From contig NZ_AJVF01000015.1 of assembly GCF_000262045.1 (NCBI RefSeq), positions 90,571 through 154,570 of the forward strand: 64,000 nucleotides of DNA, in the 5' to 3' direction. Source of the DNA: Bacillus siamensis KCTC 13613. GTDB taxonomy: Bacteria; Bacillota; Bacilli; Bacillales; Bacillaceae. The stretch's first letter is position 1. Every line of letters begins with the position of its first letter. The notes beneath the pieces were generated by a model. That model worked only from the letters and a program-made list of their open reading frames with translations, had not been told where the DNA came from and did no database searches. The position numbers and the translations under genes were made by a program. Shown here in pieces: positions 8,088 to 18,631 of the stretch.

Positions 8088-9351
8088 CTGCCACCCCGCA
8101 CCATTCCATCATAAAAAGAGAAATGATTTTGACGGCATCAATTAACGCCCGGACTTCAATATATTCATTTGCCTGGTGCGCCGCTTTGACTTCTCCCGGC
8201 CCGAAAACAATGACCGGCGTCTGCCCCGCATGATGCAAAAGCCCCCCGTCCGTTCCCCACGGAGACGCTTCACGTATCGGTTTTTCCCCTTTCATTTTCT
8301 CAAAAGATGATTCCAAAGCGGAAATCAGCGGATGGTCATCCGGGAGATCGTTCGGAAGCCACTGAGCTCCAAACCATTCAACTTCCGCCGGATGGTGTTT
8401 AAACCACTCATCCCGGTACTCCAAATCTTTGAGCCAGCTTGCGAGCTCTTCTTTTACGGCTTCAGGCGTTTCATCCGGAGCTATCCCGCACCTGCCTTCT
8501 ATCACGACACGGTCAGCTACCGAAGATGGCCACGTTCCGCCTTGGACGGTGCCGATATTAATGGGAACCGGAATCGGAACATCCCGGTAAAGCGGGTCAG
8601 TGATGCGGGCGTTGCGGACGTGTTCCAGCTCTTTAAGCGCTGTGATGACATGCAGGCTTTTTTCAATCGCGCTCACCCCTTCATAGCGGGTGCCGCCGTG
8701 TGCGGACAATCCTCTTACCGTAATGCGGAACCACATAGACCCTTGCTGCTTCACAAACAGCTTTAAATTAGTCGGTTCCGGAATAAGCGCCCCGTCAGCC
8801 TTATAGCCTCTCATAACCGTCGAAAGCGTTCCTGCGCCGCCGCACTCTTCATCTACGACACTTTGAAACAGAACATCTCCTTTTAATGTAACCCCGCAGG
8901 CTTCAAGCGCTTCTAATGCAAACAAGAGAGCTGTATTGCCGCCTTTCATATCCGTTGAACCGCGGCCGTAAATTTTGCCGTTCTTTTCAACAGCGGTAAA
9001 CGGTTCATACGTCCATGCGGCGGGATTTCCTTCCGGGACAACATCAATATGTCCGTTCAGTATCAGTGATCTTCCGCCGCCGGCTCCTTTCTTTACAGCT
9101 GTGATATTCGGGCTTTCAAGAAAGTCTTTGCGTTCCGATACAAAATAAGGATGCTCTTTCAATTGTTTGACATTCGGTTCCCACACATCAATATCCATGT
9201 CAAACTGTCTCAGTTTTTCTAAAACGACTGCCTGTGCGTTAAATTCATGTCCGAACGTGCTTTTTTCCCCGATCAGCCGTTTCAGCAGACTTACCGCTTT
9301 TGCCGCATTTTCTTCCGCCCACTCAGTAATTTTCTTTTCTAATGGATCCAT
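8050..9351 (-). CDS. yodQ: YodQ, M20-family metallopeptidase/deacylase
   Basis: A 433-residue M20 family hydrolase related to acetylornithine deacetylase and succinyl-diaminopimelate desuccinylase. Metal-binding motifs visible are [11 protein letters not shown] (His and catalytic Asp), [10 protein letters not shown] (bridging Asp), DEECGGAG (general base Glu) and EPTNL. A dimerisation domain fills the middle. The start MDPLEKK follows AAGGGGG. The gene overlaps yodR by 29 bases and yodP by 38. By context it may act on an acylated lysine or beta-lysine derivative; the actual substrate is unknown. Confidence 0.9.
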   Translation of the reverse strand: MDPLEKKITEWAEENAAKAVSLLKRLIGEKSTFGHEFNAQAVVLEKLRQFDMDIDVWEPNVKQLKEHPYFVSERKDFLESPNITAVKKGAGGGRSLILNGHIDVVPEGNPAAWTYEPFTAVEKNGKIYGRGSTDMKGGNTALLFALEALEACGVTLKGDVLFQSVVDEECGGAGTLSTVMRGYKADGALIPEPTNLKLFVKQQGSMWFRITVRGLSAHGGTRYEGVSAIEKSLHVITALKELEHVRNARITDPLYRDVPIPVPINIGTVQGGTWPSSVADRVVIEGRCGIAPDETPEAVKEELASWLKDLEYRDEWFKHHPAEVEWFGAQWLPNDLPDDHPLISALESSFEKMKGEKPIREASPWGTDGGLLHHAGQTPVIVFGPGEVKAAHQANEYIEVRALIDAVKIISLFMMEWCGVADGGGKADKGTEG

Positions 9352-10018
9352 GGACAGGCCCCCTTTTAAGAAAACATTCTCCCAATCTGATTTCGGCATC
9401 CGTTGTTTGGATGACATCGTCTATCGTCGAGCCATTCAGCAGTTCCTCAAGAACAAAAGTCCCATCCTCTATGCTGATGACGGCTTTCTCTGTAATAATG
9501 AGGTCTGCACAGCGCGAAGCCGTAAGCGGCAATGAACAGCTTTCGACTAATTTCGGCCTGCCCTTCTGATCGGTGTGGCTCATGACGACAACCACTTTTT
9601 TCGCACCTTGGGCAAGCTCCATTGCCCCGCCCATTCCCGGCACTTTTTTCCCCGGGACGAGCCAGTTGGCGAGATCACCTGTCCGGCTGACCTGTAATGC
9701 GCCTAAAATGGTAATATCAATCAGCCCTTTTCTGATCATGGCAAAAGACAGAGCTGAATCAAAATATGAGGCTCCCTTTACCGTGCTGACGGGAAATCCG
9801 GCGGCATTGCATAAGAGTTCATCCTCCGCTCCGGGCTCGGGACTTCCTCCTATCCCAAGAACGCCGTTTTCCGCCTGCAGCATCACCTCCATGCCGGCCG
9901 GCAGAAAGTTCGGCACTAAAGAAGGAATGCCGATCCCCAGGTTGACAATCATGCCTGAGGTAATTTCACTGGCGGCCCGCCTTGCGATACTCTCTCTTTC
10001 CGCTATTCCCAAGCCCAT
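9323..10018 (-). CDS. yodR: YodR, CoA transferase beta subunit
   Basis: The 231-residue small subunit of a class I CoA transferase (3-oxoacid type). The N-terminus has [17 protein letters not shown], then the catalytic glutamate region [12 protein letters not shown], then the typical [19 protein letters not shown]. It pairs with YodS immediately upstream, overlapping by 16 bases. AAGGAG is 10 bases before the chosen ATG (MGLGIAER); an ATG two codons earlier is only 4 bases from the same site. Confidence 0.9.
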   Translation of the reverse strand: MGLGIAERESIARRAASEITSGMIVNLGIGIPSLVPNFLPAGMEVMLQAENGVLGIGGSPEPGAEDELLCNAAGFPVSTVKGASYFDSALSFAMIRKGLIDITILGALQVSRTGDLANWLVPGKKVPGMGGAMELAQGAKKVVVVMSHTDQKGRPKLVESCSLPLTASRCADLIITEKAVISIEDGTFVLEELLNGSTIDDVIQTTDAEIRLGECFLKRGPVHGSIRKENY

Positions 10019-10692
10019 TTCCATTTCACTCCTTCACTTTGCACGACACCCTCCACAAAAACGCCCGGTGTTACAATATGCTCGCTGTCAAGTTCGCCGG
10101 CCTGCACAATCTCTGCCGCCTCAGCAAAGGTTCTTTCAGCCGCAGCCGCCATCAGAGGATTCATGTTGCGCGCCGTTTTGTCATATGTCAGATTCCCGAA
10201 TTCATCAGCAGTATGTGCCGACACAAAAGCAAAATCAGCCGTCAGCGCTTTTTCAACTAAATAGGGCTTTCCGTCAATCGTTACGGTTTCTTTGTTCTCG
10301 CAAACGGTTGCGTTATCAATCCCGATATCCGTTAAAATACCGCCAAGCCCCGCTCCGCCTGCGCGAATCCGTTCGGCAAGCGTCCCTTGAGGCGAAAATT
10401 CCACCTCCAGCGTTCCGTCAGTCATTTGTCTGCCCGCTACAGGGTTTGAACCGATATGGGAAGCGATCAGCCGTTTCACCCGTTTATGAACGATAAGCGG
10501 GCCGATACCGATTTCCGGAAAGCCGGCATCGTTGCAGATGACGGTCAGCTCTTTAACGCCGCTTTCTAAAATCGCTTCGATTAATGACGGAGGAGAACCC
10601 ACTCCCCCGAAACCGCCGAACATGATGACAGATTCGTCCTTGACATCGGCAATTGCTTCATGAATATCGATTTTTTTATGAAAAATAGACAT
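10003..10692 (-). CDS. yodS: YodS, CoA transferase alpha subunit
   Basis: A 229-residue alpha subunit of a class I CoA transferase: IMFGGFGGVGSPPSLI near the N-terminus is the CoA-binding GxGGF signature, followed by the conserved NDAGFPEIGIGPLI and an ADFAFVSAHTADEFGNL segment. With YodR it would move CoA between short-chain acids, as in lysine fermentation or butyrate/acetoacetate metabolism. Six bases separate it from yodT. Confidence 0.92.
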   Translation of the reverse strand: MSIFHKKIDIHEAIADVKDESVIMFGGFGGVGSPPSLIEAILESGVKELTVICNDAGFPEIGIGPLIVHKRVKRLIASHIGSNPVAGRQMTDGTLEVEFSPQGTLAERIRAGGAGLGGILTDIGIDNATVCENKETVTIDGKPYLVEKALTADFAFVSAHTADEFGNLTYDKTARNMNPLMAAAAERTFAEAAEIVQAGELDSEHIVTPGVFVEGVVQSEGVKWKWAWE

Positions 10693-10698
10693 GTCAGT

Positions 10699-12030
10699 TC
10701 AATCCCTCTTCATCATTTTTTCTGCTTCTTCTGCAGCTAGTGAAAATAGATCTGACAGTTCATCCAGCTCAGCATGGGAAGCCGTCAACGGCGGCGCGAT
10801 GATGACGGCGTCTCCTTCGCCGCTGTCAATGCCGGGCTTTGCAGGGTAAATCAGCAGCCCCCGTTTTTTTGCTTCTGTTATCATTTTTTCTGTAAACGCC
10901 TGTTTTTTCGGAAAAACTTCCTTTGTCGTTTTATCTTTGACGAACTCCACCCCGATCAGAAGGCCTTTACCGCGGACATCCCCGATCACCCCGCTGCGCT
11001 CTTTGATTTGTTCTAATTTCTGCCTCAGTATTGTGCCTTTTTCCTCTGCCTGCTGAAGCAGCCCATGTTTCTTGACATAGCGAAGCACCTCAAGCGCCGC
11101 TCTTGCACAGTATGGATTGGCGCTGTACGTATGCCCGCTCATAATGGCCCCGGAGCCCCGCTTGATTGTTTCAATGATGTCATCAGAGGCAACGGCTGCC
11201 GCAATCGGAGCGTAACCGGCGCCTAACCCTTTTCCGAGCACCGCGATATCAGGCACGATCCCCCAATGCTCAGAAGCAAGCATCCGTCCTGTTCTTCCGA
11301 GCCCCGTCATGACTTCATCCGCGATAAACAAAATACGGTGCCTGCGGCAGACATCCTCAAGCGCTTCATAGTATCCTGCCGGCGGAGTGATGGCAGCCCC
11401 GGCTGCTCCGACAATCGGTTCTGCGACAAAACCGGCGATAAATGAGGCGCCTATCCGTTTAACAGCCGTTTCCAGCTCCTCTGCCGCAGCTTTTACAAAT
11501 TCCTCTCCCTGCAGCTCTGAACGGTACATATTCGGCGCTGAAACGGCAGGAAACCGTTCAAGCAGCTGGGTGAAACGGTATCTCCGTTCATAAAACCCCG
11601 ATAATGAAAGCGCTCCCAAAGTAATTCCGTGGTAACTGCCCCATCTTGATAAAAAGACGGATTTTTGGTATTGGCCTTTTTCCTGCCAATATTGAACGGC
11701 CATTTTCATCGCTGTTTCAACTGCCTCTGAGCCGCTGTTTACAAAAAATGACCAATTCAGCCCGCCCGGCAGATGATCAGCCAGAAATAAAGCCAGCTCC
11801 TCTGCCGGCGCACTGGTGAATTGCGAGCGATACACAAACGAAACGGAGTCAAGCTGCTCTTTTAAAGCTTGTATAATATCCTCCGTCCCGTGGCCGATAT
11901 TGCAAGTGACCGCTCCCGATGCCCCGTCAAGATACTTGTTCCCCTCCAGATCATACACATATGATCCTTTTCCATGGCTGACTGTCGGATAGATCCCGTC
12001 AAGCTCCGGTTTGATTAAATAACTCCCCAT
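10699..12030 (-). CDS. yodT: YodT, class III pyridoxal-phosphate aminotransferase
   Basis: A 443-residue class III aminotransferase. Visible features are FVNSGSEAVETAMK (phosphate-binding loop), LFIADEVMTGLGRTG (Asp that contacts the pyridine nitrogen), and VLGKGLGAGYAPIAA with the Schiff-base lysine. It is the first gene of the operon toward kamA. The start MGSYLIKPEL follows AGGTGG; the frame is open further upstream without a site. By context it probably transaminates a lysine- or beta-lysine-derived amine. Confidence 0.92.
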   Translation of the reverse strand: MGSYLIKPELDGIYPTVSHGKGSYVYDLEGNKYLDGASGAVTCNIGHGTEDIIQALKEQLDSVSFVYRSQFTSAPAEELALFLADHLPGGLNWSFFVNSGSEAVETAMKMAVQYWQEKGQYQKSVFLSRWGSYHGITLGALSLSGFYERRYRFTQLLERFPAVSAPNMYRSELQGEEFVKAAAEELETAVKRIGASFIAGFVAEPIVGAAGAAITPPAGYYEALEDVCRRHRILFIADEVMTGLGRTGRMLASEHWGIVPDIAVLGKGLGAGYAPIAAAVASDDIIETIKRGSGAIMSGHTYSANPYCARAALEVLRYVKKHGLLQQAEEKGTILRQKLEQIKERSGVIGDVRGKGLLIGVEFVKDKTTKEVFPKKQAFTEKMITEAKKRGLLIYPAKPGIDSGEGDAVIIAPPLTASHAELDELSDLFSLAAEEAEKMMKRD

Positions 12031-12060
12031 ATCTTTCCACCTCGAAAACCCATTTGCTTC

Positions 12061-12068
12061 ATTGTATG
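12061..12068 (-). promoter_or_regulatory. Candidate sigma-E -10 element for the yodT-kamA operon
   Basis: The minus strand reads CATACAAT about 30 bases upstream of the yodT start, matching the sigma-E -10 consensus (CATACAAT-like). I could not find a convincing -35 at the right spacing. The B. subtilis operon is known to be sporulation-expressed, which favours the call. Confidence 0.4.
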
Positions 12069-12134
12069 AACAGATGAATAACGGCATTCTTATCCTTCAG
12101 AAAGTTTTTTTGCAGTAATTACCTTTCTGTAAAA

Positions 12135-12163
12135 CAGGCTGCCGGGAATGTCTCGACAGCCTG
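12135..12163 (-). terminator. Terminator after the broken GyrI-like gene
   Basis: CAGGCTG...CAGCCTG inverted repeat; on the minus strand it is followed by a short T run. It lies 24 bases beyond the pseudogene stop. Confidence 0.6.
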
Positions 12164-12186
12164 AAGAGCGTTCTCAGTTCTGCTAT

Positions 12187-12707
12187 TTATCTGCTCAGCT
12201 CATCACCACCGCAATTTTGATCGGAATCGGCATAAGCAGAAGACGGAAAATTCCCGTCTTCTTTATTGTATGGAACCAATATTTCACACAAATGATCATT
12301 CACTTTTTGTAAGGTGTACCTTTCGATAATGGGCTGTTCTCTTACGATTAGATTATTTTTTTCGATCTCTGAAAAAACAGTTTTCCAAAATCCACTGACT
12401 GCCTCTTTCGTATGATCAAGCAAGAAAACAGCGTATCTGCCTCCGGAAGATGTACCGATCCGAGCCGATTCAGGCACATGATCTTGATGAATAACAGCAC
12501 AAACATCATAGCGGCATTTCTCTTTAGGCGTACGATTCGGATGATCTTGCGGAATTCCTAAAATGACAGAATGATCAAGCAGTCCATTCATTGCGCCCAA
12601 TTTTTAAAAGACTCCATAAGTTCTTTATTTTGCTTTCTGCCATACTCCCGGACGTTTCGGAAATAAGCAATTCTTGATTCAGGTCATTCTTCAATCGTTA
12701 TTTTCAC
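12187..12707 (-). pseudogene. Broken GyrI-like/AraC effector-binding-domain protein
   Basis: The C-terminal frame (TTG at 12600 onward) encodes LLDHSVILGIPQDHPN...YDVCAVI and later domain segments typical of GyrI-like small-molecule-binding proteins. The matching N-terminus is present just upstream, in another frame, with its own ribosome binding site and GTG start at 12707. It reads MKITIEE-stop-PESRIAYFRN and then EYGRKQNKELMESF. So one in-frame TGA (12684-12686) and one single-base shift near 12600 separate the two parts. The gene is best read as a recent pseudogene; a shortened product from 12600 cannot be excluded. Confidence 0.7.
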
Positions 12708-12785
12708 ATTTTCGCCCCCTTCTTCAGAAAAGTAATATGTATTAAAATGTTTTTCAAGCTGACTTTCAACATGAACGTAACAAAA

Positions 12786-12816
12786 AGCCTGCAGGAAGTG
12801 ATGTTCTCTGCAGGCT
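12786..12816 (-). terminator. Terminator of the YjcZ-like gene
   Basis: AGCCTGCAG...CTGCAGGCT stem, followed on the minus strand by TTTTT. It lies 27 bases after the small gene. Confidence 0.8.
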
Positions 12817-12842
12817 GATTTGCATTATAGGATTTTTTCAGT

Positions 12843-12980
12843 CTAACAAATAAAAGCCGCACCGACGATGATTAATAAAATAAACAATACCACGATCAGC
12901 ACGAATGTACTGGTTCCGCCTCCGCAGCCGCCGTATCCAAAGCCATAACTGCCGCATCCCCCATATCCGTATCCGTACAT
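12843..12980 (-). CDS. YjcZ-family small sporulation membrane protein
   Basis: A 45-residue protein: a Gly/Tyr/Cys-rich N-terminus ([18 protein letters not shown]) and one hydrophobic helix ([19 protein letters not shown]). This layout is diagnostic of the YjcZ family of tiny spore-associated membrane proteins. AAAGGGTGA precedes the ATG and a hairpin terminator follows. A longer ORF in another frame over the same bases is a shadow. It lies just downstream of the cge spore-crust genes on the same strand. Confidence 0.85.
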   Translation of the reverse strand: MYGYGYGGCGSYGFGYGGCGGGTSTFVLIVVLFILLIIVGAAFIC

Positions 12981-13056
12981 ACGAATCACCCTTTCTTCTT
13001 ACGATATACGGCATTGTATGCGGGCCAACTCCCAATTGTTTTATGCGAATGCCCAT

Positions 13057-13836
13057 CTATGTAAGAAAATAATGAAAAATTGTATGCACACGCCGAAATC
13101 TTTTGAAGCCGAGTTTCTCATAAAAGCGGTTTACACCGTCCATCCCGGACGCCACAAGGTATACGGTTTCCATGCCGTTCAGCTTCGCCGCAGCCATCAG
13201 TTCGTTCATCAATATCGTCCCGTAGCCTTTCCGCTGGAATTGATCCAGAATGGCAACTTCTTCAATTTTGGCGGTTTTATCCACTTTGTTGATGAAAAGC
13301 TCTCCGCAGCCGATCGGAATCGTTCTGGAGGCATCGCTGTAGCACACGACAAGCAAAACCGTCCCGTCCTTATACAAAGGATATTTCCGCTCAAGCTTTT
13401 GTTCGGCCGCCGCCTCGCCAATGTAAAGGGCATCATAAATGTTCATAATAGATGACCCGTCAGCAAGACTTTTTTCCGTTCCCCAAGCGGTGAGAGGATG
13501 TCCGGCCTGCCGGTCCCCATTTTCCAGCTTCCTTGCAAAAAACAGTTCATCCTCCACTACGTATCCCTGCTTTACCAATGTTTGTTTCAGAAGAAGCGGA
13601 AATGTGTGCTCCGGTGACGCTTTCACATGAATATAATTGGTTTGAAGCATGTTCGGAACAGACGCAAAAAACGGAAGCAGTCCGTCTAACGGAAATGTAC
13701 GGTGCAGCTGAACAAAGTTATGTGAAAAAATCTGCGGCAGCAAAGGGTCTCTATACACAGTGTAATGCTCGAACCTCTGCATGCCGGAAGTAAGCTCAAT
13801 ATATTGTTTCTCGGTTTTAGCAAATTGATCGGTCAT
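13057..13836 (-). CDS. cgeE: CgeE, spore-crust maturation protein with GNAT domain
   Basis: A 259-residue protein starting MTDQFAKTEK after AAAGGAGAG. The C-terminal third is a GNAT acetyltransferase fold: KIEEVAILDQFQRKGYGTIL is the acetyl-CoA loop and NRFYEKLGFKR the end. It is the last gene of cgeC-cgeD-cgeE, an operon that in B. subtilis is turned on late in the mother cell (sigma-K, GerE) and affects the outermost spore layer. The acetyl acceptor may be a crust sugar, but this is inference. Confidence 0.88.
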   Translation of the reverse strand: MTDQFAKTEKQYIELTSGMQRFEHYTVYRDPLLPQIFSHNFVQLHRTFPLDGLLPFFASVPNMLQTNYIHVKASPEHTFPLLLKQTLVKQGYVVEDELFFARKLENGDRQAGHPLTAWGTEKSLADGSSIMNIYDALYIGEAAAEQKLERKYPLYKDGTVLLVVCYSDASRTIPIGCGELFINKVDKTAKIEEVAILDQFQRKGYGTILMNELMAAAKLNGMETVYLVASGMDGVNRFYEKLGFKRFRRVHTIFHYFLT

Positions 13837-13874
13837 AAAAGCTCTCCTTTTCCTTACACATCCAACTGCATCTC

Positions 13875-15146
13875 TCATCCTTTTGTGATATTGAGATTTC
13901 TTATAATTTCATCGTACATCGGATAGAACGGCTTTCCAATTGGTAATTGTTTAATTTGCTGAAAGGAAATGGGTACCGCCTTCTGATTCGCAAAAAAGCG
14001 TTTCACTACATCCCGACTGATCGGATGGAGAATCCCTCTCAAATAAACATAAAATTCACGTTCAATGCGAAACAGCATTCTTCCGGGAAGATGCTGAACA
14101 CAGCCCGATCTCTCCCATCTGATCGGCGGACCGTCCGGCAGCGCTTGGATTTCATCCCGTTCTAAAGCCAGGATGCCGGGTCGTTTAAATTGGTAAAAGC
14201 GAAAGGCATTAAGATCAATCAGCCTTTTCGTCCCGTCTTCTACAAAATAGATATGACACTGATCCGTGACGAGCTGAAAATTCGGAATACCGGCAGCGTT
14301 CTCTTCCTCGTATTGAAATAAAAAAGGATCCGGAATGACGACGGCTCTTCCTTCATATAACGGTCGCCAGCGCTCATTGACAAGCTTTCTTTTATTCCGG
14401 TCAAGCTGATATACTTTCTGATCCGTCCCCTTTACAAAAGACCCGTCAACCAGCTCTGACGGAAGCGATTGATACGTGTTCTGGAATGAGTGGGGTGTTT
14501 TATAGGTCGTATCCAACACTTCTTTTATCGGCAGAAATGATGTAAATGTGTTGAGCCTGCTCCAAAAAACAGAGTCTCCGTGATTCCAATGCATGACATC
14601 TTCGTCCCAAAAACTGCCGTACTTCTCCTTCACACGCCGAAGCAATGACTTCCTGTGCATCACTGAACAGTGATCAACGAGAAAAGCAGCCTGGTCAAGC
14701 ACGTCATCAGCAAAACGATAAAAGTGGAATTGCTCTGTTCCGCGCTCGTTTACATGCACCACCTTCTGACTGGAATAGACGGCATCAAATTCGGTGCATT
14801 GATTAAGCGTTTCCGCCATGCGGCTGAGTCTATCCGGATGATATACGGTGTCATCCGTCAGATAAGTGACGTATTCACCTTTAACCCGTGAAAGCGCATC
14901 ATTAATCAAAACGGCATACCGGGTCGATTTCAGCCGTTCAGCCGGATTGATAAAACTGTTGTAATAGTATATGCGGTGATCTTTTATATACGTACTGATG
15001 GCCGCCGAGGTTTCTTCATTTGAATGATCATCCATTACAAACAGCTCCCAATTGCTGTAGGTCTGTTGCAACACACTTTCAATCGCCTGTTTCACGAGAT
15101 CCGGTTTGTTGTAACTCGTTAAGATAATCGAGATCTTCTTTTCCAT
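13875..15146 (-). CDS. cgeD: CgeD, family 2 glycosyltransferase of the spore crust
   Basis: A 423-residue protein. The N-terminal ~230 residues are a GT2 (GT-A fold) glycosyltransferase: KISIILTSYNKPDLVKQAIE, ELFVMDDHSNE and YVTYLTDDTVYHPDRL with the DxD-type metal site. The C-terminal ~190 residues are specific to CgeD and unassigned. The start MEKKISI follows AAGGGGTGA. It is likely to build the glycan attached to crust proteins such as CgeA. Confidence 0.9.
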   Translation of the reverse strand: MEKKISIILTSYNKPDLVKQAIESVLQQTYSNWELFVMDDHSNEETSAAISTYIKDHRIYYYNSFINPAERLKSTRYAVLINDALSRVKGEYVTYLTDDTVYHPDRLSRMAETLNQCTEFDAVYSSQKVVHVNERGTEQFHFYRFADDVLDQAAFLVDHCSVMHRKSLLRRVKEKYGSFWDEDVMHWNHGDSVFWSRLNTFTSFLPIKEVLDTTYKTPHSFQNTYQSLPSELVDGSFVKGTDQKVYQLDRNKRKLVNERWRPLYEGRAVVIPDPFLFQYEEENAAGIPNFQLVTDQCHIYFVEDGTKRLIDLNAFRFYQFKRPGILALERDEIQALPDGPPIRWERSGCVQHLPGRMLFRIEREFYVYLRGILHPISRDVVKRFFANQKAVPISFQQIKQLPIGKPFYPMYDEIIRNLNITKG

Positions 15147-15209
15147 CCCATCACCCCTTCTGAACACATAAAAAACGGCTCCGAAAATGACAGAGCCTGA
15201 TATCTGGTA

Positions 15210-15509
15210 TTAAAAAGCACCCCAGCTGACGATGCTTGAAATCGCGACATTTGATCTCGTATTATTGAGAGGATTTTGAAAAACGGCCAAATCTGACAGC
15301 ACTTCTTTGACAATCACGTTCTGCAATGTGCTGCCGTTAACCAGATTGACACGTGAAACAGGAACTCCAAGCTCTTTTGCCATCACAAGCTGACGCCGCA
15401 AATCTGATTGATCTCCTGACGGCTGACGCGATACCAAAAGAAGAAGCAGCAGTAAAAGATGAAATTCCTCATCAAAACCCCCGTGTTTTACAGTTTCTTG
15501 CGAATCCAA
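15210..15509 (-). CDS. cgeC: CgeC, spore-crust locus small protein
   Basis: A 99-residue protein, first gene of cgeCDE. The N-terminal quarter has eight leucines in a row after an acidic segment (HGGFDEEFH), then a polar region with conserved short beta motifs (VPVSRVNLVNGSTLQ, NVAISSIVSWG). The chosen TTG start (15509) is 7 bases after AGAGG; an ATG nine codons upstream lies within the same site. Role in the spore outer layer is known only from the locus. Confidence 0.8.
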   Translation of the reverse strand: MDSQETVKHGGFDEEFHLLLLLLLLVSRQPSGDQSDLRRQLVMAKELGVPVSRVNLVNGSTLQNVIVKEVLSDLAVFQNPLNNTRSNVAISSIVSWGAF

Positions 15510-15717
15510 ATTAATTCCTCTCCTTCTTTTTTTCATCTATACAACGTATGTCGCACTCTTGCAATCCGCATAGGCAGATAAAGCCTGATTCTAAATTCAA
15601 CGGTTTTATTAAATATGAAAAAAATACGGCAAAACGGCATTCGACTTATACCAATCACACCAATCAGGAATATGAATAAACGTGAGGTTGAAATAGTTAA
15701 AGGAGGTGTATGATCCC

Positions 15718-16149
15718 ATGAGTGAGGATCGTTTAGAGCTCAAAAAGAAGCTATTGAAAACTCTTTTGAACCCTATATTTGACAACAGCGCTTTATCTAG
15801 CGGCACAGATGGAGGAGATAACGTGGAAAACAATATAAAAGATTTATTAGAATCGGCAATTGATGCAAAAGTGGATGAAGCAGCTGCGCAAGACAGTCTC
15901 AGCGCTCAATCTGTTTTAGGAAGCGGCATTTCATTAGCAGCGAGATGGATTTTTGCGAGAGTTCAGCCCGGCACTGTTATCAGCATTGTGATGGATTCAG
16001 GAGACATGATCGGTCCGGTTCAATTTGTTTTCTTTGACGAAGTTCACGGAATTGTTTATGTTACGCAGGAAAATTCCGTTACACCGGCAGGCTCTGCTAC
16101 AACATTGCTTGACGTTGACAAAGTCGAAAGTGTCACCTTCACTTCGTAA
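15718..16149 (+). CDS. cgeA: CgeA, spore-crust protein
   Basis: A 143-residue protein, first gene of cgeAB, divergent from cgeCDE. The first 60 residues are charged and helical. The second half ([10 protein letters not shown]..., [26 protein letters not shown]) is beta-rich and resembles CgeC, suggesting a shared fold. CgeA is an outermost crust component in B. subtilis and is probably glycosylated. The start is the ATG at 15718, ten bases after GGAGGTG; an in-frame GTG at 15706 lies inside that site. Confidence 0.88.
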   Translation: MSEDRLELKKKLLKTLLNPIFDNSALSSGTDGGDNVENNIKDLLESAIDAKVDEAAAQDSLSAQSVLGSGISLAARWIFARVQPGTVISIVMDSGDMIGPVQFVFFDEVHGIVYVTQENSVTPAGSATTLLDVDKVESVTFTS

Positions 16150-16155
16150 CAGCAG

Positions 16156-17112
16156 ATGAACGTTCTATATATCCGTTCAGGATATAAAGGCATTTACACG
16201 TATTTTGACCGCTGGATCGAGGAAGTTTTTTTACAGTCTTCCGTCCGCTTTTTTTCTGTTTCTGAGCTTCAGGAAGATACAATCAGCAGCATACGGGCAT
16301 TCAAACCTGACATCAGTCTGATGATGGCGGGCGACCGTATTCCGTCAGAATGGCTTCAATGGCTGAGAACAGAGCAGATTCCCGTCTATCTATGGCTGAC
16401 GGAGGACCCTTTTTATTTTGATGTGAGCGCGAAAATCGCCCCGCTCGCCGATGCCGTTTTGACCATAGAACAAAACGCTCTTGATGCTTATCGGCAAATG
16501 GGCTTACAGCACGTATATTATGTCCCGATTCCCGTTAATCAGCGGATTTTTACGAAACAAGCGCCTGACGCTTCTCTTCACACCAATCTGCTTCTGATCG
16601 GATATCCGTATCCGAATCGCGTTGAACTCGTGAAAGCAGCGGCGAAGCTTCCGTATACGCTTCGTATCATCGGGAAGGGATGGCGCAGACATCTGCCTAA
16701 AACAATCGCCAGACAGAAAAATGTGCTCATAATGGATGAATGGATTGAACCTGAACATGCCGCATTGTATTACAACAGCGCAGACGTGGTCTTAAACCCG
16801 CACCGTTCTTACCGGTTTGCGCTCAATCAGAATGGACGCGGCATCCAAAATATCAGTTTAAATACGAGAAGCTTTGACATTGCGGCCTGTCAGACATTTC
16901 AGCTGACAGATCTATCTCCCGCGCCCCCTTTTTCATCCTTTGTTTCTTACAGCGGGCTTGCGGATTTTGCGGATAAGATCCTATTTTATATGACAAACCC
17001 AACTGAACGTGAACGAATTGCGGCACTTAATTATCAAGAGACAGTGCCGGCTTACACGTATGACCAGCTTCCGGCCGTGCTTACGGCTATTCGCTCCGAT
17101 ACTTTCTCATGA
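16156..17112 (+). CDS. cgeB: CgeB, glycosyltransferase-like spore maturation protein
   Basis: A 318-residue protein six bases after cgeA. It has GT-B-type features: VYLWLTEDPF, NLLLIGYPYPNRVELVKAA (start of the second Rossmann domain), and the C-terminal DVVLNPHRS...NTRSFDIAACQTFQL, where the Glu/Asn nucleotide-sugar contacts of the Glyco_trans_1_2/CgeB family lie. No clear ribosome site of its own, so it is probably coupled to cgeA. Likely to glycosylate crust protein. Confidence 0.9.
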   Translation: MNVLYIRSGYKGIYTYFDRWIEEVFLQSSVRFFSVSELQEDTISSIRAFKPDISLMMAGDRIPSEWLQWLRTEQIPVYLWLTEDPFYFDVSAKIAPLADAVLTIEQNALDAYRQMGLQHVYYVPIPVNQRIFTKQAPDASLHTNLLLIGYPYPNRVELVKAAAKLPYTLRIIGKGWRRHLPKTIARQKNVLIMDEWIEPEHAALYYNSADVVLNPHRSYRFALNQNGRGIQNISLNTRSFDIAACQTFQLTDLSPAPPFSSFVSYSGLADFADKILFYMTNPTERERIAALNYQETVPAYTYDQLPAVLTAIRSDTFS

Positions 17113-17128
17113 AACGCTCTTCACATGA

Positions 17129-17155
17129 AAAAGCAGCTTATCCAAGCTGCTTTTT
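17129..17155. terminator. Bidirectional terminator between cgeB and phy
   Basis: AAAAGCAGCTT / AAGCTGCTTTT with A and T runs on both sides; cgeB and phy converge here. Confidence 0.85.
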
Positions 17156-17161
17156 GTATGT

Positions 17162-18526
<1,365 letters not shown>

Positions 18527-18570
18527 TTAATGATTTTCTCTAATTTTTGAATTATTGGTTGCTTTCATTA

Positions 18571-18598
18571 ACTCGCTGAAATTGTTCAACATATGATG
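18571..18598 (+). promoter_or_regulatory. Candidate sigma-K promoter of spsM
   Basis: AC (18571-18572), a 17-base spacer, then CATATGATG (18590-18598) approximates the sigma-K consensus (AC...CATANNNTA) with one mismatch. It lies 33 bases before the spsM start. Mother-cell expression is expected for a spore-polysaccharide gene. Confidence 0.45.
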
Positions 18599-18631
18599 CA
18601 TGGTAGAGAAACGAGAGTTGGAGGATAAGCC

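Noticed and set aside
12838..13056. Minus-strand ORF of 72 codons beginning MGIRIKQLG
   Set aside because: It is the wrong frame over the YjcZ-like gene, which has a ribosome site, membrane helix and terminator of its own.
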